Positions 51,069 through 61,400 of a DNA stretch of 64,000 nt are shown in pieces. The stretch lies in NCBI RefSeq assembly GCF_014250515.1, contig NZ_CP060202.1, forward strand, positions 1,175,001-1,239,000, in the 5' to 3' direction. The stretch comes from Hymenobacter sediminicola. GTDB lineage: Bacteria > Bacteroidota > Bacteroidia > Cytophagales > Hymenobacteraceae. The notes beneath the pieces are model-generated. The model ran no database searches. It was not told the origin of the DNA and worked only from the letters and a program-made list of their open reading frames with translations. The stretch's first letter is position 1; each line of letters starts with the position of its first letter. The position numbers and the translations under genes were made by a program.

Positions 51069-51803
51069 ATGCATTACTACATCATTACCGGGGCTAGCCG
51101 TGGGCTAGGGAAAGCACTGGCCGAAGGCCTGCTACGCCAGCCCGGCACCAGCGTACTGGGCGTGTCGCGGCATGCTACCATTGAGCACGAGCGGTACCAG
51201 CACCAGCCCCTCGATCTGTCTGATATGCTGGCGGTGCAGAACAACCTGTTTAAAGTATTTCTGGCCCGTCCCGATGCCGCTAGTATCACGCTCATCAATA
51301 ATGCCGGTGTGCTGGGCGAAATTGGGTATGTGGGCGCGCTGCCGAACGAGCATTTTGAGTTCGTATTTGATGTCAACGTTATTGCGCCCGCCATGCTCAT
51401 GAATACCTTCCTGAGTGCTTATGGGAGCCAGTCCGGTATTCCGCGCACTATCCTTAATATCAGCAGTGGTGCCGCCCAGCGCCCTATTGATGGATGGGCA
51501 GCCTATTGCGCCTCCAAGGCTGCGCTTGATGCTCTTTCCGCTACAGCCCAAAAGGAGCAGGAAGTACGAGGCAGCGGTATCCGGATCCGTAGCCTTGCGC
51601 CCGGAGTGCTGGATACAGGAATGCAGGAGCACATTCGTAGCGCTAACCCTGAGGATTTTAGTGATGCTGAGCGTTTTGCCAATCTAAAACAGGAAGGGCA
51701 TTTAGTAGAGCCAGATCAGGCCGCTGAGCGAATAATCTCTTGGCTTCAGAAATCAGCAGCGGACAACGAGCAGGTAGTTCTTCGCATCACAGATATTGCA
51801 TAA
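51069..51803 (+). CDS. SDR family oxidoreductase (sepiapterin/benzil reductase-like)
   Basis: A 244-residue short-chain dehydrogenase. The cofactor motif ITGASRGLG (residues 6-14), LINNAGVLG, and the catalytic Ser and YCASK set are present. Features such as LARPDAASITLINNAG and the C-terminal GVLDTGMQEHIR resemble sepiapterin reductase and (S)-benzoin-forming benzil reductases. NADPH is likely from the VSRHA segment. The ATG at 51069 begins at the first strand. It stands alone between two terminators; the physiological substrate is unknown. Confidence 0.86.
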   Translation: MHYYIITGASRGLGKALAEGLLRQPGTSVLGVSRHATIEHERYQHQPLDLSDMLAVQNNLFKVFLARPDAASITLINNAGVLGEIGYVGALPNEHFEFVFDVNVIAPAMLMNTFLSAYGSQSGIPRTILNISSGAAQRPIDGWAAYCASKAALDALSATAQKEQEVRGSGIRIRSLAPGVLDTGMQEHIRSANPEDFSDAERFANLKQEGHLVEPDQAAERIISWLQKSAADNEQVVLRITDIA

Positions 51804-51841
51804 AAAAAGAACCCCGGCCAACTTGGCCGGGGTTCTTTTTT
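51804..51841. terminator. Strong bidirectional terminator
   Basis: A perfect stem AAAAAAGAACCCCGGCCA pairs with its complement around ACT, with A- and T-tracts. It separates the SDR gene from the convergent susD-type gene. Confidence 0.9.
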
Positions 51842-51856
51842 GGTAATAATCTACGA

Positions 51857-53521
51857 CTAGTAGCCAGGGTTTTGCTGAGCTGCCAGTGTAGGGTTGTTCG
51901 CAATTTCGATGGCTGGGATAGGCCACAGGAAGAACGTGCTGGCGTAAGGAACTGCCGAAACAGAAGGTGTAGCAAGCGTAGCACCGTTGTTGCAGGCATA
52001 GCGAGCAAGTGTTACCTGGCCCGAAACCTGGCCGTTGAACTTGGCAGGAATACCACCTGGGCCATACGTGGCGTCAGGCGACAGGCGCGAAATATCACCC
52101 CAACGTTTGCCTTCACCAACAAACTCAACCCGACGCTCATTCAGAATCGCGCGAATCAGGGCTGGGCCGGTCAAGGAACCTACAGCATATTGATCAGCAG
52201 CAGTGGTTACCGAACGGTTGCGTACCGCATTGAGCAAGCGAAGAGCCAAGGCATCATCGTTGCCAGTGCGAGCAACAGCTTCTGCCTGGTTCAGCAGCAC
52301 TTCGGCGTAGCGAATGATAGGGGCGAAGTCAGAGCTGGTAGTAGCGTCAGTGTACTTACGCAGTACATAAGCCGGACGAACCCCGTCTTGCTGCATCATG
52401 ACGGTGCGGCGTAGGTCGCCGCACGTGAAGAACGGAGCATTGTACAGGTTGGGGCTCACCGCCAGAAGTGCACGGCCGTTGATACCACCGTTTGCTGGGG
52501 TTGCCGAAGAGCCATATACGTTGGCAAGGGCACCGTTTACACCGGCGTTGTCGTCCGAGCGGTTCTCAACTGAGAATACGGTTTCAGCCGTAGCGGCTGC
52601 ACCACCTGGGAAAGCAGCCCGCTGGGTTGCTGCCAGTGCGTAGCTTCCAATAGGGCTGGTGAAGGGAGCAGAAGTGCCGGAGATAAGCTTGGTGCCTTCC
52701 GTAGCTGCTGCTGCCCAGTTAGCCTGATGCAAACGCAGGCGCTGCTTCAGCGCAATAGCGGCACCTTTTGTTGCCCGGGTAGCGGAAGCGGCAGCTGCAC
52801 CCGTGATTGTACGGGTAGCAGGCAGGTTGCTTTCAGCAAAATCCAGGTCGGCCAGCATCTTCGTGTAGTCATCAGCTACTGTACCCCGGTCCTGCGAACG
52901 GCCCGCGTTAACACCAGCAATGGTATTAGCTGGAACGTCACGGTAAGGAATACCAGCTTTTGAGCCATTGCCGTCCGTGTAAGGGCGCGAGAAGTGGATA
53001 ACCAGCTCGTGGTGAGCCAAGGCCCGCAGGAAGCGAAGTTCGCCTTCATACACCTGAGCAACTTCGGCCGTGATGATACCTGCTGCTGCAGCTTGGCGCA
53101 CGCCATCAATCGTCACGTTTGCCTTGTTGACCACTGCATAGCAGTTAGACCACATGTTCACAACGTTCGGGCTGGAAGGCGTAATCTGGTTGACAAAAAC
53201 AAGGCTGAAGAAGCCTGCCATGTCCGAAACGTCTTCGCCACGTGCATCGTCAAGCGCATTGGCGGCAGCACCAAAAGGATAGCCACGTACGGCCAGTGCA
53301 CCACCCGTCAGTGGGTCATAGAAGCCCGACTGAGCAGCATCGTACACACCAGCCACAGCCAGAGCAATACGGGCCGGATCAGTGAAAACCGCTGCTTCTG
53401 ATAACTGGTTTTGCGGCTGCAGATCTGTAACCTCGCAGGCACCCAGTCCTAGGGTTGAAAGGAAAGCCAACGCCAGTACGTTCCGGCGGCTATGAGTGAA
53501 AATTGTCGAAAGATTTTTCAT
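51857..53521 (-). CDS. RagB/SusD family nutrient-uptake outer-membrane lipoprotein
   Basis: A 554-residue SusD-type lipoprotein (lipobox LGLGAC). It is the lid and substrate-binding partner of the SusC-type transporter encoded 21 nt upstream. The RagB/SusD fold shows in the TPR-like N-terminal half (LRFLRALAHHELVIHFSRPY), the conserved APIIRYAEVLLNQAEA block near residue 400 and the C-terminal LILNERRVEF-like RAILNERRVEFVGEGKRWGD with FLWPIP near the end. The ligand cannot be told; the neighbouring genes include no glycosidase or protease. Confidence 0.92.
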   Translation of the reverse strand: MKNLSTIFTHSRRNVLALAFLSTLGLGACEVTDLQPQNQLSEAAVFTDPARIALAVAGVYDAAQSGFYDPLTGGALAVRGYPFGAAANALDDARGEDVSDMAGFFSLVFVNQITPSSPNVVNMWSNCYAVVNKANVTIDGVRQAAAAGIITAEVAQVYEGELRFLRALAHHELVIHFSRPYTDGNGSKAGIPYRDVPANTIAGVNAGRSQDRGTVADDYTKMLADLDFAESNLPATRTITGAAAASATRATKGAAIALKQRLRLHQANWAAAATEGTKLISGTSAPFTSPIGSYALAATQRAAFPGGAAATAETVFSVENRSDDNAGVNGALANVYGSSATPANGGINGRALLAVSPNLYNAPFFTCGDLRRTVMMQQDGVRPAYVLRKYTDATTSSDFAPIIRYAEVLLNQAEAVARTGNDDALALRLLNAVRNRSVTTAADQYAVGSLTGPALIRAILNERRVEFVGEGKRWGDISRLSPDATYGPGGIPAKFNGQVSGQVTLARYACNNGATLATPSVSAVPYASTFFLWPIPAIEIANNPTLAAQQNPGY

Positions 53522-53542
53522 CGTTGCAGTAAAGACAAAGGA

Positions 53543-56500
53543 TTAGAAGGCAACGTTCAGACCACCCGTGAATACCCGCTGCTGCGGGTTGCTGTTGAAA
53601 TCGACGCCAGCTTGACGGTTGTTGGTGAAGTTGGTATTCACTTCAGGATCTACCCCTTTGTAATCCGTGATGGTAGCTATGTTCTGGGCCTGTACGAAGA
53701 TGCGTACCCGGCTCAGATTGATGGGCGTTACGAAACGAGTTGGGATAGTGTAGCCCAGCGTAATGTTCTGCAAACGGATAAAACCACCATCTTCTACAAA
53801 GCGGGTAGAAGCGTTGTTATCCTGGTTTACGAAAGCACTGGTGCCGGACGCAATACGTGGAGTCTGACCATCACCTGGATTCTCCTGTGACTGCCAGCGG
53901 TTCAGAATTTCGGTGCTGTTGTTCAGGAAGTCCGTGCGCAGCAGCTGCTGGCGCGTCACGTTCATGATCTTGTTGCCGTAGTTGTAGCGCAGGAACACAT
54001 CCAGGTCGAAGCCCATGAAGGTCACCGTGTTACCGAAACCGCCGAATACTTTCGGGTTAGTCTGGCCAAGAATCTTTTTGTCGGCTACCGTCAGCGTTCT
54101 TTCGTTTGCTGCTGCAAAAGCTGCACCTGGGTTAGCTGGGTCGTAGGCGTAGTAGCGGCCAGCGAAGGCACCGGATGAGTTGGTGCTGGCCTGAACCAGC
54201 GAGCCATCTGCCTTGGTATAAATCGGGCTACCGTTTGACGAGTTAACACCTACAAAGTCGTACCCGAAGATCGAACCGATAGACTCCCCTACGCGGGTGA
54301 TGTTATACGTGTCGATAATGTCCTCATTGTTGTTGAGGGCAGTTACTTCGTTTTTGTTGGTAGAAAGGTTGAAGGTAGACGACCAGGTGAAGTTCTCTTT
54401 CCGAATGTTCTCCGTCGTCAGCGTAAACTCGAAACCTTGGTTGTACATCGAGCCGATGTTGGCATTGTAGCTGTTGTTCGGCACACCCAGCGACAATGGC
54501 GTACGTACAGCCAGAATCAGGTCATCAACGTCGTTGCGGTAGTAGTCTGCATTGAGGTTGATACGACCACCGAAGAAGCCCAAGTCAACACCAAAGTCGG
54601 TTTTCTTAGAAGTTTCCCACTTCAGCTGATTGTTACCGAAACGCCCGTAAGTAATGCCGGCCTGCGAAGCGTACTGAGCAGGAGAGTAGGCACCAACGTA
54701 GGGGAAGTTTCCAATATCCACGTTACCTACACGAGCATACGAAGCACGGATTTTGAAGTCCGTCCAGGTCGAAGCCAGACCCAGGCCTTTGAAGAAGGAT
54801 TCCTCCGAAATACGCCAGCCGACCGAGCCACCAGGGAAGGTACCACGACGGTTATCTTCTGGCAGGGACGACAGAGCATCTGAACGCAACGTAGCACTCA
54901 ACAGGTACCGGTCCTTGAACGAGTAGTTCAAACGACCAAAGTATGACTGCAGACCGTTTTCCACGTAGTCACCACCAATAGTAGGCGTAGCGAGCGTAGA
55001 GCTGATGATGCCGTTCTGACCGAGAGTCAGGTCGGAAATACCTGTGCCCTGTGCGTTGTAATACGAGAAAGCAGATTTCTGATATTCCGTACCAACTACG
55101 ACATTGACCTTATGGTCAGTGCCGATGATGTTGCTATAAGTAGCTGTGTTGATCCAGTTCCAACGGATGCTAGGGCCAAACAGCTGATACACCGAACCGT
55201 TGACGCCACGGCCGTCACCTTGGCGCGGATCCAGGAACTGGAAGTCATCCTGAAGCTGAGTATCGGTGCTGAGCGTGGTGCGCAGGCGCAGATTTTTCAC
55301 AGGCTCTGCTTCCAGATAACCACTGCCCAAGATGCGGTAGCTAATGGAGCGGTAAATGTTATTCTCCAGCGGGAAAATAATGTTCGGGTAGTTGAAAGCA
55401 ATACCTGCCGTGTTGTTGCCCTGGCCGATGATGCCGGCAGCATTTACGTACGGGGTGCCGTCACCATTACGCGCTGGTACGTTCGGGAACAGAGCCAGTG
55501 CACCGGCAATGTTGCTCGACAGACCGTTGGTGCTGGTGTTCAGGCCAAACGTACGGGTGCGGGTCAAACCCATCGTCATGCCCACCCGCAGCCACTTCTT
55601 CACTTCGCTGTCGATGTTCGAGCGGAAGCTGAAGCGCTGAAGCGAGTTGCTTCTGATGGCACCCGTTTGGTCGGTGTAGCCGCCGGAGAAGTAGTAGTTG
55701 GTTTTGCCAGTAGCACCCGAAACCGACGCAATGTGGTTTTGCTGGAAGCCAGTCCGGAAAATTTGATCCTGCCAATCAGTGCTCACCGTGTTGCCACTGG
55801 CATCCGTAAACGGAGCCGCCAGCGTACCGGTGCCACCAGCATTACGGTCTTTCTCGTTGCTGATAGTAATGAAGTCCTCAGCGCCAAGTACGTCATAGCG
55901 CTTCAGCGTTTGAGCGACGCCTATGTACGTATCGTACGTAACATTGGCTTTGCCCTCACGACCACGCTTGGTAGTGATGAGGATTACGCCGTTGGCCGCG
56001 CGCGAACCGTAAATAGCGGTTGCCGAACCATCTTTCAGAACTTCGTACGACTCAATATCAGCTGGGTTAATGTCAGCCAGTGGGTTCGAGCCGTTTGCAA
56101 AGGCGCTGGTGTTGCCAGTGAAAACCGGCTGACCATCAATTACAATCAGAGGATAAGAGCCCGAGGAAATCGAGTTCGTGCCACGAATCTGGATGCGGGG
56201 CTGCTGACCGAGCAGGCCCGAAGGAGTCTGCACGTTTACACCAGCCGAGCGACCAGCCAGCTGCTGTGCGAAGCTAGGAGTAGCCAGGTTGGAAATAGCC
56301 TCACCTTTAACGGTTGTAATAGCGCCCGTCAGGTCGCGGCGTTCCTGCGTGCCATAACCAGTAACTACTACTTCGCTAAGCTGCTTAGTGTCGGGAGCAA
56401 GCGCAATGCTCAACTCATTTTCAGTGCCGATAGGACGCTCCAGGCTGATATAGCCAACGGAGCTGAATACCAGCGTGCCACCGGTTGCCGGCGCATTGCT

Positions 56501-56689
56501 GAGCGTGTAAGTGCCGTCCGAATTAGTGGAAATACCGTTCGTAGTGCCTTTCACCAGTACCGTAACGCCCGGCAGACCTTCGCCAGTCTGGCGGTCCGTT
56601 ATCCGGCCGGAGATAGTCCGGTTCTGGGCTGATACCTCCTGCAGAGCGGAAGCCATGAGCAAAGAGCTCAAGAGTATTGTTTTTTGCAT
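53543..56689 (-). CDS. SusC/RagA family TonB-dependent transporter
   Basis: A 1048-residue outer-membrane transporter. ATG 56689 gives a signal peptide (about 1-22); the frame is open to 56731, but that stretch lacks a proper n-region. A carboxypeptidase-regulatory-like domain (about 25-100: GRITDRQTGEGLPGVTVLVKG) is followed by the SusC linker LSEVVVTGYGTQERRD, a plug with IRGTNSISSGSYPLIVIDG and GSATAIYGSRAANGVILITTK, then a 22-strand barrel ending in an aromatic residue (LNVAF). It is paired with the susD-type gene 21 nt downstream. Energised by TonB-ExbBD encoded elsewhere. Confidence 0.94.
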   Translation of the reverse strand: MQKTILLSSLLMASALQEVSAQNRTISGRITDRQTGEGLPGVTVLVKGTTNGISTNSDGTYTLSNAPATGGTLVFSSVGYISLERPIGTENELSIALAPDTKQLSEVVVTGYGTQERRDLTGAITTVKGEAISNLATPSFAQQLAGRSAGVNVQTPSGLLGQQPRIQIRGTNSISSGSYPLIVIDGQPVFTGNTSAFANGSNPLADINPADIESYEVLKDGSATAIYGSRAANGVILITTKRGREGKANVTYDTYIGVAQTLKRYDVLGAEDFITISNEKDRNAGGTGTLAAPFTDASGNTVSTDWQDQIFRTGFQQNHIASVSGATGKTNYYFSGGYTDQTGAIRSNSLQRFSFRSNIDSEVKKWLRVGMTMGLTRTRTFGLNTSTNGLSSNIAGALALFPNVPARNGDGTPYVNAAGIIGQGNNTAGIAFNYPNIIFPLENNIYRSISYRILGSGYLEAEPVKNLRLRTTLSTDTQLQDDFQFLDPRQGDGRGVNGSVYQLFGPSIRWNWINTATYSNIIGTDHKVNVVVGTEYQKSAFSYYNAQGTGISDLTLGQNGIISSTLATPTIGGDYVENGLQSYFGRLNYSFKDRYLLSATLRSDALSSLPEDNRRGTFPGGSVGWRISEESFFKGLGLASTWTDFKIRASYARVGNVDIGNFPYVGAYSPAQYASQAGITYGRFGNNQLKWETSKKTDFGVDLGFFGGRINLNADYYRNDVDDLILAVRTPLSLGVPNNSYNANIGSMYNQGFEFTLTTENIRKENFTWSSTFNLSTNKNEVTALNNNEDIIDTYNITRVGESIGSIFGYDFVGVNSSNGSPIYTKADGSLVQASTNSSGAFAGRYYAYDPANPGAAFAAANERTLTVADKKILGQTNPKVFGGFGNTVTFMGFDLDVFLRYNYGNKIMNVTRQQLLRTDFLNNSTEILNRWQSQENPGDGQTPRIASGTSAFVNQDNNASTRFVEDGGFIRLQNITLGYTIPTRFVTPINLSRVRIFVQAQNIATITDYKGVDPEVNTNFTNNRQAGVDFNSNPQQRVFTGGLNVAF

Positions 56690-57062
56690 GTAGGTGAGTG
56701 AAAAAAATGAAAAGAGACGAAAGAGCTGCATCTCAGACGCCCAACTAATGCAATAGTCATCAGTACGAGGGTATCTAAAAGCCGAATTTACAACAGCAAC
56801 AGCAATTATCGTAAAAAATAGAATACTATTTGGGAGGAATATTTTATGCAGTTTTTTCAGTAAAGGGTTGAAGTCTTTAATGGAAATTTAATACTCCTGC
56901 AGTTTTCTGGTCAATTTGTTATATCGGCTTTTTGAAATGCAAATAGATGCGTATTCTGTGCTATTAAATCCTGCCGTTTTTTAATATTGATTTAATAGCA
57001 CTAACAGCAAAAAAGCTCCGGCTGAAACAGCCAGAGCTTTTTTTAAAGCCAGTATAGCAGGT
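56690..57062. other. AT-rich intergenic region between the two susCD operons
   Basis: About 370 nt without an open reading frame. It is clearly more AT-rich than the flanking genes, so it probably holds the promoter and leader of the first susC (a minus-strand TAAATTCG lies at 56783-56790). Near its other end is the terminator of the second operon. No anti-sigma, sigma or regulator gene is present. Confidence 0.5.
57009..57044 (-). terminator. Terminator of the second susCD operon
   Basis: The stem AAAAAAGCTC...GAGCTTTTTT with an inner GGCTG/CAGCC pairing lies about 20 nt after the stop of the susD-type gene on the minus strand and ends in T-residues. Confidence 0.8.
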
Positions 57063-58448
57063 CTATAGCTGGTTTACTTCTGTTTTTGCGAACAATTCTG
57101 GAATCGGGCGTGGAATACTGGTGTTCGTATTCACTTCCGACTGCGAGTATAGAAAACGCTGGGGGAGCGTGCTGCCCGTGCCTTTATTGGGAAGTCCGAT
57201 AAGATTATTCGTGCGACGAGCGTCATTGTAAGGCTCTACTTGGCCAATGAACGTTACGTAGCGCTCCGTGAGAATTTCACGCAGCATATTAGCCTGGTTT
57301 CCACCACCCGGAATATCAGCCAGCGTGTAGTCGTCGTAGCGGCCGCCGAAACCGGAGTACTTAACCGCCAACGCACCACGGTGATTGTTCAACGCTGTCA
57401 ATGCATTGTTCAGGTCGCCGGCACGGGCATACGTCTCGGCCAGAATCAGCTGAGTTTCCGAATAGGTAATAAGCGGAAAGTCTTCTGATGGATCTGAAAA
57501 CCCGGAGTTGGGCAACAACTCATAGTTATCAGGCTGGGTGGACGAAAACGACGGCGTAAAGAAGTAGCCGAAACGGCCAGACTCATCTGTCTTGGCATTG
57601 TTGCGGTTGTTTGCCTGGCCAGAGCGGGCCGGATCAAGCAGCCGCGCAGCATACGAGCCGTAGCCGGTCAGGTAACTCACCCGCTCGGAGTTGAACTGAT
57701 AGTAGAAGTTCTCTGCTCCATCAGACTCTTTATGCGGAATGAGCATATCGTTCGATGTGGAGCTAATGCCCAACAGAGCTGCCTGGCGAGCCAGATCGTA
57801 CTGCTTAGTGTGGAGGTAGTAGCGGGCCTTCAACGTGTTGGCTGCTTCCACCCATTTCGTTGGGTTGCCCTGGTAGTACAGGTCGCGGGGAGCACCACCA
57901 GAGCCATTTACGTTGACGATGCCAGCGTCCAGCTGTTGTTGCAGGTCGCTGTAGATCTGAGACTGTGGGTCGTACGTGGGGTTTGGGAAGTTCAGCCGGT
58001 CACCTACTTGGCGGAAAGGAATATCGCCAAACAGGCTGGTTGCGGTGCCCATGGTATGCGCCTCCAGAATCTGGAAGATACCTGCCAGACGCTGGTTCTT
58101 TTCCTCCAGCGCACGGGCGGCCGCAATGCGGCTTTGCGTTGCCACGTCAATGTATATCGTCGACCAAACGTTGTCGAAGTTGCCAGCCGTTACCTCGTAG
58201 CGGTTGATGCTGATGTATTGCTGGTTGGAGCCCGTGAACTGAGCAGTCCACATGCCGGAGATACGGGCTGCTTCGCCCTCATGAATCAAGCCATCGGCCA
58301 GCTCTACGCCCTGGAGCATATTCTGGGCATCAGCCGAGGCAGGAGCATTAGGGTTTACATCCAGTCCATCGACAAAATCCTGGCAAGAGCCTAACGACAG
58401 GCCCAAGCCCAGCAGTAGGAGGGAAGTATATTTAAAAGGCTTTTTCAT
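57063..58448 (-). CDS. SusD-like (SusD/RagB type 2) outer-membrane lipoprotein
   Basis: A 461-residue lipoprotein (lipobox SLGSC). The region DGLDVNPNAPASADAQNMLQ after the signal is typical of the second SusD-like family (PF12771 type), which differs from the RagB type encoded by the other operon. Further blocks include GDIPFRQVGD, KWVEAANTLKARYYLHTKQY and SETQLILAETYARAGD. It is the surface lid for the SusC encoded 28 nt upstream. Ligand unknown. The terminator follows. Confidence 0.9.
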   Translation of the reverse strand: MKKPFKYTSLLLLGLGLSLGSCQDFVDGLDVNPNAPASADAQNMLQGVELADGLIHEGEAARISGMWTAQFTGSNQQYISINRYEVTAGNFDNVWSTIYIDVATQSRIAAARALEEKNQRLAGIFQILEAHTMGTATSLFGDIPFRQVGDRLNFPNPTYDPQSQIYSDLQQQLDAGIVNVNGSGGAPRDLYYQGNPTKWVEAANTLKARYYLHTKQYDLARQAALLGISSTSNDMLIPHKESDGAENFYYQFNSERVSYLTGYGSYAARLLDPARSGQANNRNNAKTDESGRFGYFFTPSFSSTQPDNYELLPNSGFSDPSEDFPLITYSETQLILAETYARAGDLNNALTALNNHRGALAVKYSGFGGRYDDYTLADIPGGGNQANMLREILTERYVTFIGQVEPYNDARRTNNLIGLPNKGTGSTLPQRFLYSQSEVNTNTSIPRPIPELFAKTEVNQL

Positions 58449-58476
58449 AAAGCAGAGTGCTCGAAACTAGCAATGA

Positions 58477-61400
58477 TTAGTAAGTGAGACGCAGGCTGAC
58501 GAGGAAGGAGCGCGTGCCAGGGTTGTTGAAATACTCTAGGCCACGGCCGGCGCTCTGGCCCGTCAGGTTGGTTTCGGGGTCCACACCTTTGAATTCCTTC
58601 GTCCACAGAACCAGGTTACGACCGGTCAGGGTAACTTCCAGATTGCTGAGTTTGGTCAGGTTGCGGAAGCCTTCTGAGTTCAGGTTGTAGCCCAGCGTCA
58701 GTTCGCGCAGACGCATCCAAGTAGCATCCTGGATGAACTGGTCGGATGCATTGCCGAACCCACCACCAATACCCCGGTACCATGCTTCATTCAGGGCAAC
58801 TGGCCCAGCGCCGAAGTTGCCTACCGTACCACGGAAAGTAACCGAGCCATCTGGGTTGGTGCTGGCTGAGTTAGCGTAGAACGAAGCGGCGGTATTGCCG
58901 CTCGGGTACACGCGCGTGTTGCGAGCTTCTTCAGCCGAAAGTGTAGTTTCTACATCCGTAAACTTCGATACGCCGAAGTTGCGCAGGATGGCTTCGGTGC
59001 CAGCCCAGATGTCGCCACCTTGCTGACGCTCTACCAGCGCATACAAACGCAGGCCCTTGTAGCTAAGCGTTGTGTTGATGCCTGAACGCCAGTCTGGGTT
59101 TGGGTCACCGATAACGCCTTCCGTAGCAGCGGCCTGTGGGAAGCCATTGGCCCCGAGACGTAGGTTGCCGGAGTCGTCGCGGTCAAACTTGCCACCCCAC
59201 AGGGCGCTGAATGGGTAGTCTTTTACTACGCGAGCCGAAGTGCCAACAAAACCAGCCAGGAAGATAGACTCTGCGCCAGCCACGTCCAGTACTTTGTTGC
59301 GGTTGCGGGTCCAGTTGCCACCAACGTTCCAAGTGAAGTCACCTAGTTTCAGAACATCGGCGCTCAAGTCCACTTCTACACCTTTGTTCTCAATCTTAGC
59401 AGCGTTAGCCCATTCGTTGGTGTAGCCCGTTGAAGCAGGCGTAGGGCGCGTCACGATAAGGTCTGAGTTGACGTTGTAGTAGTAGGTAGCACCCAGCGTG
59501 ATGCGGTCCTGCAGGAAACGCAGGTCAATGCCACCTTCCACTTCGTCTTTGCGCTCAGGCTTCAACTGGGAGTTGCCACGCACCGAGCTACGGCCAAACG
59601 AACCATTGTACGATGCTGGATTGGCAATTACGCCGTAGCTGTCGCCGCTGGAAGCGGAGCTATAGATGTCACGCACTACATAGATAGGTGGCTCCAGACC
59701 TACCCGGCCGTAGGCTGCACGCAGCTTACCAAAGCTCAGGATGCGGTTTTCGCTTAGCAAAGGCAGTTTAGAGAACTGCCACGCCAGATCGACAGAAGGG
59801 TAGAAAAACAGGCTGCGGGTGTCAGGACCGAAGGTGGAAGAGTTTTCCAAACGGCCGCTGGCGTTCAAGAACAGTTGCTCATTGTACACCAAGTTCATTG
59901 TGCCATAAGCAGCCGAGTTGCGGCGCTTCGACTCGTAGTCGAACGCCTGCGTGTTCTCGAAGGAGGCGTTGCCGAAGAAGCTCAGGTCGCGTACGTCCAG
60001 AATGAAACGGCCGTAGGTAGCACCGTAGTTGTATTCTGTGCGCTGGTTGAAGTTGGTGCCAACCAACAGCGTACCGCTTAGCTTTTCGCTGAACGAGTGA
60101 GTAGCGCGGGCAAAAATATCGGTGTTGAGCTGGGTTTCGGTATAGTTTTCTTCTGAAGCCGAACCCAGACCGTCATTTTCTGCCGAGTTGATAGGGTACA
60201 GGTCCCGACGGATTTCCGAATAGAAGTCGGCGCCGAAGCGGGCCGTGAAGCTCAGCCAAGGCAATGGATCAAGGCCAACTTCAGTAGAGCCGATGAAACG
60301 GTCTACTACGTTCGGGTTCTTCTGTTGCTGAATCGTCCACAGGGCATTGTTATAGCCTGGGTTTGGCAGCTGCCCAATTTGGTTACGGTAAGCACGCTGG
60401 CGGTTGATTCCAACGTCACCATTCGCGCCAAAATACGTGCCGATGTAGTCCGACTGGTCGAAGTCGGGTGAGGTGCGAAGCAGACCCAGGTACAGGCCCG
60501 ACGTATTCGAACCCTGCTGAATCCGGTTAGACGACACACGGCTGTAGGTAGATGTACCGGCCAGACGCACGATTTTGTTGAAGCGTTTCTCTGCGTTGAT
60601 ACGCGCAGTAGAGCGGCGGTAGTCAGAGTTGTAGCGAATAATACCTTTCTGATTGAGGTCGGAAAGGCTCACGAAAATGTTGCTTTCCCGGTTGCCCGCG
60701 CTTAGGCTCAGGTTATTTTCCAGGAAGCTACCGGTGTTGAACACCTGGTCGAAGTTCTGCTGCAGGAAGGTTTCCCGGCTGTTCTTCTGGGTGATAGGGT
60801 AGTAGGTCTTGCCATTGTTGGCCACGAAATACCCCCCGTTCATGTTCACGCCATCGGCAGCACCGCTACGGTTGGCAATAATGTCGCCCCAAGTGTAGCC
60901 TGGGTCTACGGAGCCCACGTTGGTTGTGGTAGCTACGCCGTTGTTGCCTTGGCCGTACTTATCCTGCAGATCGTGCTTATAGGAAATCCGGTCAACTGAG
61001 TACGTTACCCCATAGGTTACGCTCAGCTTGCCGGCTTCGGTATTGCCTCGCTTGGTGGTAATAACCATTACCCCGTTGGAAGCGCGCGAACCCCACAGGG
61101 CAGCCGCTGCAGCCCCTTTCAGAATTTGTACTGAAGCAATGTCGTTGGGGTTAATATCGTTCAGGCGGGACTGCTGGGCTACGCCTGCTGTCGTGGTGCC
61201 CTGCGAGCCCACACCCGACGAGGTGTTGAACATCGGAACGCCATCAATCACAATCAGAGGCTGCGTTTCACCATTAATGGTGTTCTGGCCGCGAATCTGA
61301 ATGTAAGCACCCGCGCCTGGGTCACCGTTGGAACGCGTGATAGACACGCCCGACGACTTACCCGACAAGCCAGTAATTACGCTGGTTTCTCCAGACTGGG

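Noticed and set aside
55112..56632. 506-residue open frame antisense to the first susC
   Set aside because: It is a shadow of the GC-biased susC codons, with no recognisable domain or signal.
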